The position numbers and the translations under genes are program-made. Below are positions 23,129-31,669 of a DNA stretch of 64,000 nt, one piece after another (within the stretch, counting starts at the first letter, position 1; each line of letters opens with the position of its first letter). The notes beneath the pieces are model-generated. The model worked only from the letters and a program-made list of their open reading frames with translations, was not told the origin of the DNA and ran no database searches. This DNA comes from [Eubacterium] cellulosolvens LD2006 (GTDB taxonomy: Bacteria > Bacillota > Clostridia > Lachnospirales > Lachnospiraceae), in the NCBI RefSeq assembly GCF_000621585.1, contig NZ_JHXY01000005.1, positions 124,001-188,000 on the forward strand. Reading direction: 5' to 3'.

Positions 23129-25354
23129 TCACGCATTGAGATCATACTGAAACAACATTCGGCTGAATCCTTCATTTGCCTCTATATACTTCTCGGCGTA
23201 TCTTCTGATTAGAATTATATTCTTCCTGTCACTGTCTTTGACATACAGGACCCTTCTGTAATTATCCCGGATCTTCGTCACCGACTCCGGCGCCGGTCCG
23301 ATCATCACGGTGCTCTCTTTCTCAAATCTCCGTAAGAAAAGCTTCAGCTGCTTCATCGCAAAGTCCAGCTTTTCCTCATCCATTCCCGAGCCGTGGATCG
23401 CCAGCAGATCCTCCGCCGGCGGGTATCCCATCATCTCGCGGGCCATGATTTCCTCTTCATAAAAAGCAGCGTAATCCTGCCGCGCCGCGGCCTGGATACT
23501 GTAGTGATCCGGATGATAGGTCTGGATCACGGCCTCTCCCGCCTTCTCCCGTCTTCCTGCGCGGCCGACGGCCTGCACCAGAAGCTGATAGGTGTGTTCC
23601 GCCGCCCGATAATCACTGGCAAAAAGGGAGAGATCCGCCGCCAGCACGCCCACCAGCGTCACAAGCGGAAAATCATGTCCCTTGACGATCATCTGTGTCC
23701 CGACCAGAAGATCCGCCTCGTGCGAGGCAAAGCTCTCCAGTATTCTGGAAAAGCCGTCTTTCCGACGGGTCGTATCCGCGTCCATGCGCAGAATTTTCGC
23801 CTCCGGGAAAAAACGCTGCAATTCGGCGACCACTTTCTCCGTGCCGGCCCGAAAACCGCTGATGTACGGAGATCCGCAGACGGAACATCTGCTCACCTGA
23901 TGCCGCTCATAACCGCAGTAGTGACAGACAAGTTTTCCGTTGTTGTGAAATGTCAGCGACACATCACAGTGCGGACATTTCATGACTTCTCCGCAGGAAC
24001 GGCAGGAAATAAAGCCGGAAAAACCTCTTCTGTTTAAAAAGAGAATGGCCTGTTCCTTCTTCTCCAGTCTGTCCGCGATTTTTTCACAGAGTTCTCTGCT
24101 CAGAATCGAGCGGTTTCCCCGGCGAAGCTCCTCGCGCATATCCACAATGGAGACGTCCGGAAGCACAGCCCCGCCGTATCTCTCCTCCAGAAGAAACCTT
24201 GCGTACTCTCCCTTTTCACAGCGGTAGGTACTGTCCACAGACGGGGTCGCCGACCCCATGACGACGTGGGCACCTTCCATCCTTGCCCTCTCCAGGGCCG
24301 TCTCCCTCGCGTCGTAGCGCGGAGCAGTCTCGCTGCGATAGGAGTTTTCCTGTTCCTCGTCAATGATGATCAGGCCAAGATTCGGAAACGGTGAAAAAAG
24401 AGCGGATCGGGGTCCGATGACAATATCCGCGCTCCCGTTCTTTATCTTTTCAAACTGATCAAAACGCTCCCCCCTGCTCATTTTCGAGTGCAGAACCGTG
24501 ACGCACTCTCCGAATCTGCTGCGGAAGCGACGCACCGTCTGCCAGGAAAGAGAGATCTCAGGAATCAGTACGATCACCTGTTTTCCCTCTGACAGAGTCT
24601 GCTCGATCAGCTCCATGTAAACCTGTGTCTTTCCGCTTCCGGTGACGCCCTGCAGGAGGCAGGGTCGATTCCCGGCTCTCCACTCTTCGCAGATTCCGTC
24701 GACCGCCCGGCGCTGTTCCTCCGTCAGGGATCTGCTCACCGATGTCTCTGTCCCGGAGATGAGATCCCGGGGATCTCTCTGCACCTCCGTAGAAAGCAGC
24801 CGGATGATCCCGCTCTTTTCCATGCTTTTGATCGTCTCTGCGGATACTTTCAGTGTACCCACAGCCGCGGCGCGGTCCACTTCTCCCTTTTCCAGGAGAG
24901 TCGAGAGAAGACGCTCCTTCGCGACGTAACGCCGCCTCCTGTATTCAGCGAGCAGTTCCTGTGCCCGATCCTTGTCGACAGCAGAAACGATGCGGATCCG
25001 CTCCTGCCGCTTCTCTTTGTCCCGGACGGGAAGCACTGTCTTCAGTGCGTTGTTCAGACTCGAGCCGTAGGTCATCTTCATCCAGAGAGCCAGACGGATC
25101 AGCTTTGACTCGATCGACACCCGGTCTTCCATCACTTCCCGGATCGGCTTGATGCGCTCCGGTTCGATTTTCGGTTTTTCACTCAGATCGAGGACATAGC
25201 CGTCGACCAGTCTTCCGCCGCCACCGAAGGGAACTTTCACCGGACTGCCCGCGCAGATTTTTTCCGAGAGATTCTCCGGGATGGAATACTGAAAAGACTT
25301 GTCCAGACTGGCCTGCGTGATATCCACGATTACATCCGCGTATCGTTTGCTCAT
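23129..25354 (-). CDS. priA: Primosomal protein N', replication restart helicase
   Basis: 741 residues. An N-terminal DNA-binding domain (about 1-105) and winged helix, then helicase core: Walker A GVTGSGKTQVYME, motif II DEEQENSY, VMGSATPS, and the C-terminal motifs GTQMIVKGHDFP and QAVGRAGR. The zinc-binding region has four CxxC pairs (CRSCG, CPHC, CHYCG, CSVCG) around residues 440-490. It reloads the replisome at stalled forks. Motif II has Gln where E. coli PriA has His (DEEH). It is 8 bases downstream of murE and heads the def-fmt cluster. Confidence 0.95.
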   Translation of the reverse strand: MSKRYADVIVDITQASLDKSFQYSIPENLSEKICAGSPVKVPFGGGGRLVDGYVLDLSEKPKIEPERIKPIREVMEDRVSIESKLIRLALWMKMTYGSSLNNALKTVLPVRDKEKRQERIRIVSAVDKDRAQELLAEYRRRRYVAKERLLSTLLEKGEVDRAAAVGTLKVSAETIKSMEKSGIIRLLSTEVQRDPRDLISGTETSVSRSLTEEQRRAVDGICEEWRAGNRPCLLQGVTGSGKTQVYMELIEQTLSEGKQVIVLIPEISLSWQTVRRFRSRFGECVTVLHSKMSRGERFDQFEKIKNGSADIVIGPRSALFSPFPNLGLIIIDEEQENSYRSETAPRYDARETALERARMEGAHVVMGSATPSVDSTYRCEKGEYARFLLEERYGGAVLPDVSIVDMREELRRGNRSILSRELCEKIADRLEKKEQAILFLNRRGFSGFISCRSCGEVMKCPHCDVSLTFHNNGKLVCHYCGYERHQVSRCSVCGSPYISGFRAGTEKVVAELQRFFPEAKILRMDADTTRRKDGFSRILESFASHEADLLVGTQMIVKGHDFPLVTLVGVLAADLSLFASDYRAAEHTYQLLVQAVGRAGRREKAGEAVIQTYHPDHYSIQAAARQDYAAFYEEEIMAREMMGYPPAEDLLAIHGSGMDEEKLDFAMKQLKLFLRRFEKESTVMIGPAPESVTKIRDNYRRVLYVKDSDRKNIILIRRYAEKYIEANEGFSRMLFQYDLNA

Positions 25355-25362
25355 TCTTTTGA

Positions 25363-26856
25363 TCAGCCTTCTGCCTGCTCTGCTTTCTTTCTGTCTTCCT
25401 CAAGAATCTCCGCGATCAGCACCCTCTCATCCATCGGGTACTTCTTGCCCTTGATGATCTGGTAATCCTCGTGCCCTTTTCCGGCGAGAACGATGATATC
25501 TCCCGGCTCTCCGTTGTGGATCGCCCAGGCGATCGCCTCTTTGCGATCGATGATGGTCGTGTACTGTCCGTCGGTGCGGCTGATTCCCGTCACGATATCG
25601 TCGATGATCGCCTGCGGCTCTTCATCTCTCGGATTATCCGAAGTGATGATTGTGAAGTCGGCCATCTTGCCGGACACCTCGCCCATCGTGAATCTTCTCT
25701 CGCGGTCTCTGTTTCCTCCGCAGCCGAAGAGGCAGACCAGTCTGGCCGGATGATACTCGCGAAGCGTCGAGAGCAAGCTCTCCAGAGCCATCGCGTTGTG
25801 GGCGTAGTCGATCATCAGGGTAAATTTATCCGATACCCTGACCATCTCCACGCGGCCTTTCACTTTTGCCTTCGGCAGCGCCTTCATGATCTCTTCCGCG
25901 GTTACGCCGAAGTGATGGCAGACTGCGACAGCGGCGAGGGAATTGTACACCGTAAACTTGCCCGGAATATCCACCTCGACCGGAATGTTTACAAGTCCCT
26001 CGGTCTGATAGCGGATGCCGAGGTAGCCCGGCTTGCAGAGCATCATCGCATCTGTCGCGCGAAGGCTTGCCTCCTCGGAGAAGCCGTAGGTCTCCAGTTT
26101 TTCGCAGGCTGCTCCCTCGACAATCCGGTCGAAGAGTTTATCGTCGCGGTTGACGATACCGATTGTACACTGATCGAACAGTTTTTTCTTCGACGCGAGG
26201 TAGTCCTCGAAGTCATCATGCTCGTTCGGACCGATGTGATCCTGACCGAGGTTTGTGAAAATACCGAAGTCGAAATGAATGCCTGCCACACGGTCGTATT
26301 TGAGCGCCTGAGAGGAAACCTCCATGACAACGCTGTCCAGTCCGGCCTCGACCATCTCCGCGAAGTACTCATTGACCAGATAGGAGATCGGCGTCGTGTT
26401 CGGTGACGGGATCACTCGCTTACCGGTGATGGTCTCGATCGTTCCGATGAGTCCGCACTTATGACCGGCCGCATTCAGAATCGACTGCACCATGTAGCTG
26501 GTGGTCGTCTTTCCCTTGGTTCCCGTGATACCGATTGTCTTCAGTTTCTTCGCCGGATGGTCAAACCACTCTGCGGAGATGAGCGCCAGCGCGCGTCGGC
26601 TGTTGTCCACTTTCACAACGGTGACCTCTGCAGGAACGTCAACCGCCTCCTCGACGATCAGCGCCGCTGCTCCGTTTGCCGCCACATCGGCCGCGTATGT
26701 ATGTGCGTCCGTAACCGCGCCGCGGATACAAACAAACAGACAGCCTGCCGCTGCCTTTCGTGAATCGTAGATTACGCTTTCAATTTCTCTGTTCTCGTCT
26801 CCCTGAAGAATTTCATACTCCAGTCCCTGAAGCAGGGTTTTCAGATTCTTTGCCAT
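25363..26856 (-). CDS. murE: UDP-MurNAc-L-Ala-D-Glu:meso-diaminopimelate ligase
   Basis: 497 residues. It adds the third stem-peptide residue of peptidoglycan. Motifs: DSRKAAAGCLFVCIRG in the N-terminal domain, ATP loop GITGTKGKTTTSYM, PNTTPISY and MEVSSQALKYDRVAGI in the centre, and TSDNPRDEEP in the C-terminal domain. DNPR is the signature of meso-diaminopimelate specificity, so the wall should be of that type. The frame is open for another 75 codons upstream, but the ATG at 26856 (MAKNLKTLLQ) matches the family N terminus and has GAGAGG nearby. A good promoter lies at 26977-27005. Confidence 0.95.
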   Translation of the reverse strand: MAKNLKTLLQGLEYEILQGDENREIESVIYDSRKAAAGCLFVCIRGAVTDAHTYAADVAANGAAALIVEEAVDVPAEVTVVKVDNSRRALALISAEWFDHPAKKLKTIGITGTKGKTTTSYMVQSILNAAGHKCGLIGTIETITGKRVIPSPNTTPISYLVNEYFAEMVEAGLDSVVMEVSSQALKYDRVAGIHFDFGIFTNLGQDHIGPNEHDDFEDYLASKKKLFDQCTIGIVNRDDKLFDRIVEGAACEKLETYGFSEEASLRATDAMMLCKPGYLGIRYQTEGLVNIPVEVDIPGKFTVYNSLAAVAVCHHFGVTAEEIMKALPKAKVKGRVEMVRVSDKFTLMIDYAHNAMALESLLSTLREYHPARLVCLFGCGGNRDRERRFTMGEVSGKMADFTIITSDNPRDEEPQAIIDDIVTGISRTDGQYTTIIDRKEAIAWAIHNGEPGDIIVLAGKGHEDYQIIKGKKYPMDERVLIAEILEEDRKKAEQAEG

Positions 26857-26976
26857 TTTCAGCCTCTCGATCTGCAGTGCCGGGCACTGCGCAAATATAT
26901 TCGTAAAATCTTTTTCACTCCCCGATACGTCTGCCGAAAGGATTTTTTCGCAGATGCACCCAAATATACAAAGTAA

Positions 26977-27005
26977 AGAATACCATAATGGGATGGAATT
27001 GTGAA
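26977..27005 (-). promoter_or_regulatory. Promoter of murE
   Basis: Minus strand TTCACA (27005-27000), 17-base spacer, TGG then TATTCT (26982-26977): an extended -10 promoter. The leader is about 115 bases. The rest of the 26857-27365 gap has a terminator at 27067-27104 and a family B repeat near 27297; no gene is visible in it. Confidence 0.65.
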
Positions 27006-27066
27006 GAGAGGGGGACATGTCCGCGAACGATAGGAAGCCTTTACACTTTGAAGAGTTTTGGGGCAT

Positions 27067-27104
27067 AAAAGAAGCGCCCATGATTATCTCATGGACGCTC
27101 TTTT
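27067..27104. terminator. Terminator hairpin between the EamA gene and murE
   Basis: GCGCCCATGA and TCATGGACGC pair around TTATC, flanked by AAAAGAA and TCTTTT. The flanks make it usable in both directions; it would end leftward transcripts of the EamA gene. Confidence 0.75.
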
Positions 27105-27296
27105 AAAATGAGGGGGAGATAGTGAGTGGTTAATCAACTATCTGTAATTATCATAACGAATAAATGTGTGCAAACTGTGTACTTGTCCCAAAATAATTAT
27201 AAACTTTATAAATTCGTTTGTTTATTATTGTCATCCAGATTTGTAATGCGGACTAACTCTTTGCCATTACCGTTTTTCCGTCTCTGCTCCAACTGC

Positions 27297-27375
27297 GGCG
27301 AGGCTTTCAGATACCTGCGATTCGGGCAAACAGGCAGTATTCCGTCGAGTTATTCAGGAAAACAGCTATGCTCGA
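27297..27375 (-). repeat. Family B repeat overlapping the EamA stop codon
   Basis: Read leftward: GCATAGCTGTTTTCCTGAAT, AACTCG, then CTGCCTGTTTGCCCGAAT and GAAAGCCTCGCCGC. It matches the left part of the copies at 12136 and 30434. Its first bases supply the TAG stop of the EamA-type transporter gene (27366-27368). Confidence 0.55.
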
Positions 27376-28310
27376 TTGACGATCACAATACCGAGACTGA
27401 CAAGAGCCAGCGCGGCGATTCCGGTCAGTGTAAAGGCTCTTCCCCCTTCTCCCAGAAGAAGGGCCGACAGGAGCACCCCAATCACCGGATTGATGAAGGA
27501 GAAGACCGAGATCCGGCTCACCGGGTTGTACTTGAGGAGCATACTCCAGATCGTATAGGCCGTCGCGGAGATGAAGGCCATGTAAATCAGCAGAAGAACG
27601 GCCGCCGCCTGTTTTTCACCCGCCGCTGCGAAATTGATCCGCCCTCCGGCAAAAAGGCCGCCGGCCGCCAGCATCAGACCGCCGGCGAAGAACTGCCAGC
27701 CGGACATAAGCATCGGGTCTTCCTGCTGCCCCACCTTCTTAATATAGGAAGAAGAAAAAGCGGCGAGCACCGTTGAGAAGAGCACAAAGCCCTCCCCGAT
27801 GAGAGAAAAATGCATCTCCACACTTCCTCCGGGAAGCTGAATCAGCACGACCCCAAGAAAGCCAACAGCGCAGCCGAGCATTTTTCGAAGATTGATTTTC
27901 TCCGACCGGAAAATAAAGGCCGCCACAAGGATGCAGAAAAAGGTATTCGCTCCCTCGATAATCGAAGAACTCACACCGGAGGCATGGGCCAGGCCGATGT
28001 AGAAAAAGAAATACTGACCGGCAGTCTGCAACAGCGCCAGGATCAGCACTTTCGGTATTCCCGGGACAGAAGGAACGGCAAATTTCTTTTTCTGCAGGCT
28101 GGCAATCGCGATAACCATCAGCCCTGCGATAAAGAAGCGGGTGCCGGCAAAAACCATCTGGCTTGCCGAATCTCCGGCCGGAATCCCGAACAGCCTGTAC
28201 CCGATCTTGATACAGGGAAACGCGCTTCCCCAGAGGAAGCACGCGATAAAGGTAAAGCCGATCACCGCCGGCAGTTTCGTCCAGAAACGATTCTTTGTAT
28301 CTGTATTCAC
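27366..28310 (-). CDS. EamA / DMT superfamily transporter
   Basis: 314 residues with ten predicted membrane helices in two five-helix EamA repeats, the first starting GFTFIACFLWGSAFPCIKIG and the second with the typical INPVIGVLLSALLLGEG near the C terminus. Such proteins export metabolites or amino acids; the substrate cannot be told. It ends in RA and a TAG codon that belongs to a family B repeat, so its natural C terminus may have been changed by insertion. It is 150 bases downstream of the dihydrouridine synthase gene, in the same direction. Confidence 0.9.
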   Translation of the reverse strand: MNTDTKNRFWTKLPAVIGFTFIACFLWGSAFPCIKIGYRLFGIPAGDSASQMVFAGTRFFIAGLMVIAIASLQKKKFAVPSVPGIPKVLILALLQTAGQYFFFYIGLAHASGVSSSIIEGANTFFCILVAAFIFRSEKINLRKMLGCAVGFLGVVLIQLPGGSVEMHFSLIGEGFVLFSTVLAAFSSSYIKKVGQQEDPMLMSGWQFFAGGLMLAAGGLFAGGRINFAAAGEKQAAAVLLLIYMAFISATAYTIWSMLLKYNPVSRISVFSFINPVIGVLLSALLLGEGGRAFTLTGIAALALVSLGIVIVNRA

Positions 28311-28461
28311 TCTCTTACTCCATTTTCTATCCGTTCACTCATCCCTGTGACGTGAGTCCCTGACTGTCACCGCCATCGATTCATGCACATCCTGTCTTCT
28401 GTTCGACCGGCTTATGCACAAAACCCGCAGGCAAACCGGATATTCCTCGTTTTTTGTTCAA

Positions 28462-29481
28462 TCACTTCAGACCGTCATAAAAACCGGGGGCAAAGTCAGC
28501 CTCCGCGAACAGCTCGTTCACCCTCGCCCTGTAATCCGCAAGGCTCTTCGTCTTTTTCAGCTTCTTGAGGCACTTGTCCGCCCCCTGAAAATGAAAGCGC
28601 CAGTATGTCCAGAGCTCAAAGAGCCGGAACATCGCGTTGCGATCCTCCGTGCCCATCTGAAGATAGCCGTCCAGAATCCTGTCATGGAATTCCAGAAGTT
28701 CGCCGGCCTCCAGTTCCTTTCCGCCCTGAATCTGACGAACAAGAGCCGGATCTGTCACAAAGCCTCTGCCGAACATCCAGGCTGTCACTTCCGGAAACTG
28801 TTTTTTTCGTTCCCTCCAGTTCTCCGCCGTGTATATATCGCCGTTATAACAGAGTTTCTTCGCTGTCCTCCCGGCACAGGAAGCAAAAACTTCCGGGTGC
28901 GCCTTGCCCTTGTAGTATTCTTCCCGAACCCGGGGATGAATGATGATCTCCGAAAAGGGATAGCGATCAAAAACCTCCATCAGCGCTTCCGCCTCGTCGT
29001 GGCTTTTCATTCCCGTCCTCGTCTTGACGGAGACTCTCATCTCTTTTCCGCTCCCTGTGTGAATCCTGCCGATCCCGTCAAAAATCTCATCGAGCAGGAT
29101 TTCCAGCTCCACAGGCTTTTCCAGCAGGCCGGCGCCCTTGTGTCTGGTGACAACCGTCGGTGCCGGGCAGCCGGTGTTCAGATTGATCTCCCCATATCCC
29201 CTGTCGGCCAGCATCTGTGCCGCCCAGAGAAACTGATCCGCATGGCAGGTCAGAACCTGTGGAATCACCTCCGCCGTCCCGTCGACACAGAGCTGATTCT
29301 CAGGATCGATATCCCGCCACTCTTTTTTCTGCAGATTCATATTCTGGTTCAGTCCGAGAAACGGCGTGTAGTATCTCTGTGTTCCCGGAAAAACAGCGTG
29401 GTGCGCGTTGCGAAACACCACATTCGTAATCCCCTCCATCGGAGCGAAGGAAAAAACATCTCCCTGTGCCTCTTTCGTCAT
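28462..29481 (-). CDS. dus: tRNA-dihydrouridine synthase
   Basis: 339 residues. FMN-dependent enzyme that reduces uridines in the tRNA D-loop. Motifs: FAPMEGITNVVFRNA (FMN site), LNTGCPAPTVVTRHKGAGLL with the catalytic Cys, the RVSVKTRTGMKSHDEA stretch, IIHPRVREEYYKG and WMFGRGFVTDP. The subfamily (A, B or C) is not clear from reading. I prefer the ATG at 29481, which has GGGAG 8 bases upstream, over the upstream in-frame start at 29529. It is downstream of the amidase gene with a 76-base gap. Confidence 0.92.
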   Translation of the reverse strand: MTKEAQGDVFSFAPMEGITNVVFRNAHHAVFPGTQRYYTPFLGLNQNMNLQKKEWRDIDPENQLCVDGTAEVIPQVLTCHADQFLWAAQMLADRGYGEINLNTGCPAPTVVTRHKGAGLLEKPVELEILLDEIFDGIGRIHTGSGKEMRVSVKTRTGMKSHDEAEALMEVFDRYPFSEIIIHPRVREEYYKGKAHPEVFASCAGRTAKKLCYNGDIYTAENWRERKKQFPEVTAWMFGRGFVTDPALVRQIQGGKELEAGELLEFHDRILDGYLQMGTEDRNAMFRLFELWTYWRFHFQGADKCLKKLKKTKSLADYRARVNELFAEADFAPGFYDGLK

Positions 29482-29557
29482 ACAAGCTTCTCCCTCTTTT
29501 TCACCATGACGTTCCATTGACAGCTTCATTCCTTCGGTGTCCAGGATCGAAAAACCG

Positions 29558-30373
29558 TCACAGATAGAGTTCCGGTCTTCTGTGCCGAAGAAGCGGAAGC
29601 TGCTCCCGGATCTTCTTCTCGTAATCCAGATCCACCGTCTCCATCAGCACACCGGCTTTCTCATCGAGCTGTGCTTTCACCTGTCCCCAGGGATCTGTCA
29701 GGATCGTGTGTCCGTAGGAGATGTAACCGGCCTCTTCGTCCCTTGCGGAGGAACAGCCGAGAAGATAGATCTGATTGTCCAGGGCGCGCATCCGGAAGGA
29801 AAGTTCCCAGTGTGCCGGTCCCGTCGTCATATTGAAGGCTGCCGGAACAAACGCCATCACGATGTCCTGTTTCCCCATGCTGCGGAAAGTCTCGGGAAAC
29901 CGGATATCGTAGCAGATGCAGAGTCCCATTCTTCCGAACTCCGTCTCGAATACGGTGAAGGAATCCCCTGCTGTCAGTGTGTCCGACTCCATGAAATACT
30001 GTCCGCCCTCAACATTGATGTCAAAGAGGTGTACCTTTCGGTGTCTGGCGATCTGTCTTCCCTGCCGGTCAAAGACATACGAGGTGTTGTAGATTTTTCC
30101 GTCCGAGATTTCCGGCACCGATCCGGCAATCAGGTATACGCCGAGCCTCTTCGCTAGTGCCGACATCCGTCGCCAGACCGGACCTCCTTCTTCCTCGGCG
30201 TATTCCGGAAACAGAGAGCTGTCATAGGGACAGCAGAACATCTCCGGAAGAACCGCGAGATCCATCTGCCCCTCACGGGAGAGAAGTTCCTCCTCCGCTC
30301 TCGTCAGATTTGCTTCTTTATCCGCGCTCACCGTCATCTGCACTGCGCAGATCCTCGTTATTTTCTTCTCCAT
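29558..30373 (-). CDS. Carbon-nitrogen hydrolase, omega-amidase (Nit2)-like
   Basis: 271 residues, nitrilase superfamily. The catalytic triad is visible: Glu in LAVLPEMFCCPYD (about residue 44), Lys in RHRKVHLFDINV (about 112) and Cys in GLCICYDIRFPE (about 150). The pattern and length fit omega-amidases, which hydrolyse alpha-ketoglutaramate and ketosuccinamate, but other amide substrates are possible. The ATG at 30373 has GGGGGGAG upstream; the extra 17 codons upstream in frame look non-homologous. The leader contains a family B repeat. Confidence 0.9.
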   Translation of the reverse strand: MEKKITRICAVQMTVSADKEANLTRAEEELLSREGQMDLAVLPEMFCCPYDSSLFPEYAEEEGGPVWRRMSALAKRLGVYLIAGSVPEISDGKIYNTSYVFDRQGRQIARHRKVHLFDINVEGGQYFMESDTLTAGDSFTVFETEFGRMGLCICYDIRFPETFRSMGKQDIVMAFVPAAFNMTTGPAHWELSFRMRALDNQIYLLGCSSARDEEAGYISYGHTILTDPWGQVKAQLDEKAGVLMETVDLDYEKKIREQLPLLRHRRPELYL

Positions 30374-30433
30374 CGTTCTCCCCCCTGTACATGATACGCA
30401 GGCAAGCCGCATCTCCCGACTCACCCTGACTCC

Positions 30434-30519
30434 CGGTATAGATGTTCTTAAATAACCTGTCCCGACTCTTGCCGGCTTGCCCGAACAGCACCCTAAGAAA
30501 GCCTCACTCTATATGCCGG
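30434..30519. repeat. Family B repeat in the amidase leader
   Basis: CGGTATAGATGTTCTTAAAT, AACC, then CTTGCCGGCTTGCCCGAACAG and AGAAAGCCT match the 12136 copy closely. The right end TCTATATGCC is an imperfect inverse of the left end. The whole 30374-30661 gap holds this repeat and a terminator, no gene. Confidence 0.65.
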
Positions 30520-30550
30520 AACAATTTCCCCTCCATATTTTCTATGCGAC

Positions 30551-30606
30551 AAAAAAGCCGACGCACGAAACATCCCCGTAGATGTCCTTCGCACACCAGC
30601 TTTTTT
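30551..30606 (-). terminator. Long terminator hairpin after the small acidic gene
   Basis: In leftward RNA a stem of about 18 pairs with several G-U pairs, from GCTGGTGTGCGAAGGACATC to GATGTTTCGTGCGTCGGC, is followed by TTTTTTG. The compensating G-U pairs favour leftward use. Confidence 0.75.
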
Positions 30607-30661
30607 CTTGCCGTATCAAATGTCTTTTATGTAAGGAAACACGGATTTACCAGATGTCTCC

Positions 30662-30916
30662 TCAGCCCTCTACGATCAGGTATCTGCCGTCCTCGAGAGC
30701 GAATACTTCATCTGCCGCCAGCGGATCCTGTCCGTCGAGGTCGATTCCTTCCTCCTCGAAGTATTCCTGCACTTCCTTCTTCGTATTCACAACGACCGCG
30801 CACACGTCCTCAAGGAAAAACTCGGCTTCCTCATCATTAGCGGCTACCGGTTCCGGGAAAAGCTTTCCCTGATTCTCAAGAAAACATTTAATTACTTCTG
30901 CGTCATATTCCTGCAT
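30662..30916 (-). CDS. Small acidic protein of unknown function
   Basis: 84 residues from the ATG at 30916, chosen because GAGGAG lies 9 bases before it; in-frame starts further up (30937) lack such a site. It is strongly acidic, with no signal peptide, membrane helix or cysteine pair: MQEYDAEVIKCFLENQGKLF, then EEAEFFLEDVCAVVVNTKKE, and a C-terminal ADEVFALEDGRYLIVEG strand pattern. It may be a small single-domain cytoplasmic protein conserved in Lachnospiraceae; I do not recognise the family. It has its own terminator and stands alone between the amidase and niaR. Confidence 0.7.
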   Translation of the reverse strand: MQEYDAEVIKCFLENQGKLFPEPVAANDEEAEFFLEDVCAVVVNTKKEVQEYFEEEGIDLDGQDPLAADEVFALEDGRYLIVEG

Positions 30917-31078
30917 ACCAAAAATCTCCTCGTTCATTTGCACGCCATGCATTTTCCTGTCATGAAACCAAATTACAAAACTCCGCTCGGACTGTCAATA
31001 TGATCGGGGGAATTTCTCAGTTTTTTCTCTGAAATGTAATTATTCGTTTAAAAAACGTTGTTTTTTACTTCCGGCCGG

Positions 31079-31627
31079 TCACACTTCTTTTTTCCAGAAG
31101 TCGACCGGTTCGTAATCCTGCAGTTTGGCGAGGAACCCGCGCTCCTGCAGTTTCTCCTGAATCAGATCCAGAATTTCCTCGCTGGCCGCCGTCACTGTGT
31201 GGTAGTGATAGCCGGAGGTCGTGTTCTTGAGCAGTTTGGATTTTCCGCTCGCGATATTCTGCAGATACTTCTCGATATCCAGCCTCGACCGGATGTTGAG
31301 CGGCCCGCGGATCACCCCGTAAACTCTGTGATAAACAAAAACATCCTCGATGATCCCTCCGAGGTCGACGATCGCGGAGAGCTCTTCCCTCACTTCATCG
31401 TCCGAGTGAATCACCTTGAATACACGGGTTGCGGAGTCCTTCTCCTGCAGTACATACCCCCTGCTTGTTGAAAAAATATTTTTGCCGGATGCCCGGAGCA
31501 GCGCGATATCCTGTACGACAACCTGACGGCTCACGCCGAAGGCCTCGGCAAATTTCCCTCCGGAAATCGGATCTTTTTTCTCATGCAGCGCCTGCACGAT
31601 TTTTTTTCTTCTCTCTTCTCCGTCCAT
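31079..31627 (-). CDS. niaR: NAD biosynthesis transcriptional repressor NiaR
   Basis: 182 residues. An N-terminal helix-turn-helix (SGGKFAEAFGVSRQVVVQDI, about residues 22-41) and a C-terminal 3H domain with three spaced histidines (VFVYHRVYGVIRG, SGYHYHTVTAA). NiaR (YrxA) binds nicotinate and represses nad and niacin-uptake genes in Bacillus and Clostridia. It is the last gene of nadB-nadC-niaR, 42 bases after nadC, so it would be autoregulated through the operator at 34138. A second role in niacin transport genes elsewhere is likely but not visible. Confidence 0.92.
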   Translation of the reverse strand: MDGEERRKKIVQALHEKKDPISGGKFAEAFGVSRQVVVQDIALLRASGKNIFSTSRGYVLQEKDSATRVFKVIHSDDEVREELSAIVDLGGIIEDVFVYHRVYGVIRGPLNIRSRLDIEKYLQNIASGKSKLLKNTTSGYHYHTVTAASEEILDLIQEKLQERGFLAKLQDYEPVDFWKKEV

Positions 31628-31669
31628 GCCTCTTCACTCCATCATTTTTCTCTGTCATCCCTCTGACTA

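Noticed and set aside
26857-27365. A gene in the 509-base gap upstream of murE (plus-strand frame from 27126)
   Set aside because: The frame lacks a ribosome binding site and mostly runs antisense through the EamA gene; only a promoter, a terminator and a repeat are supported.
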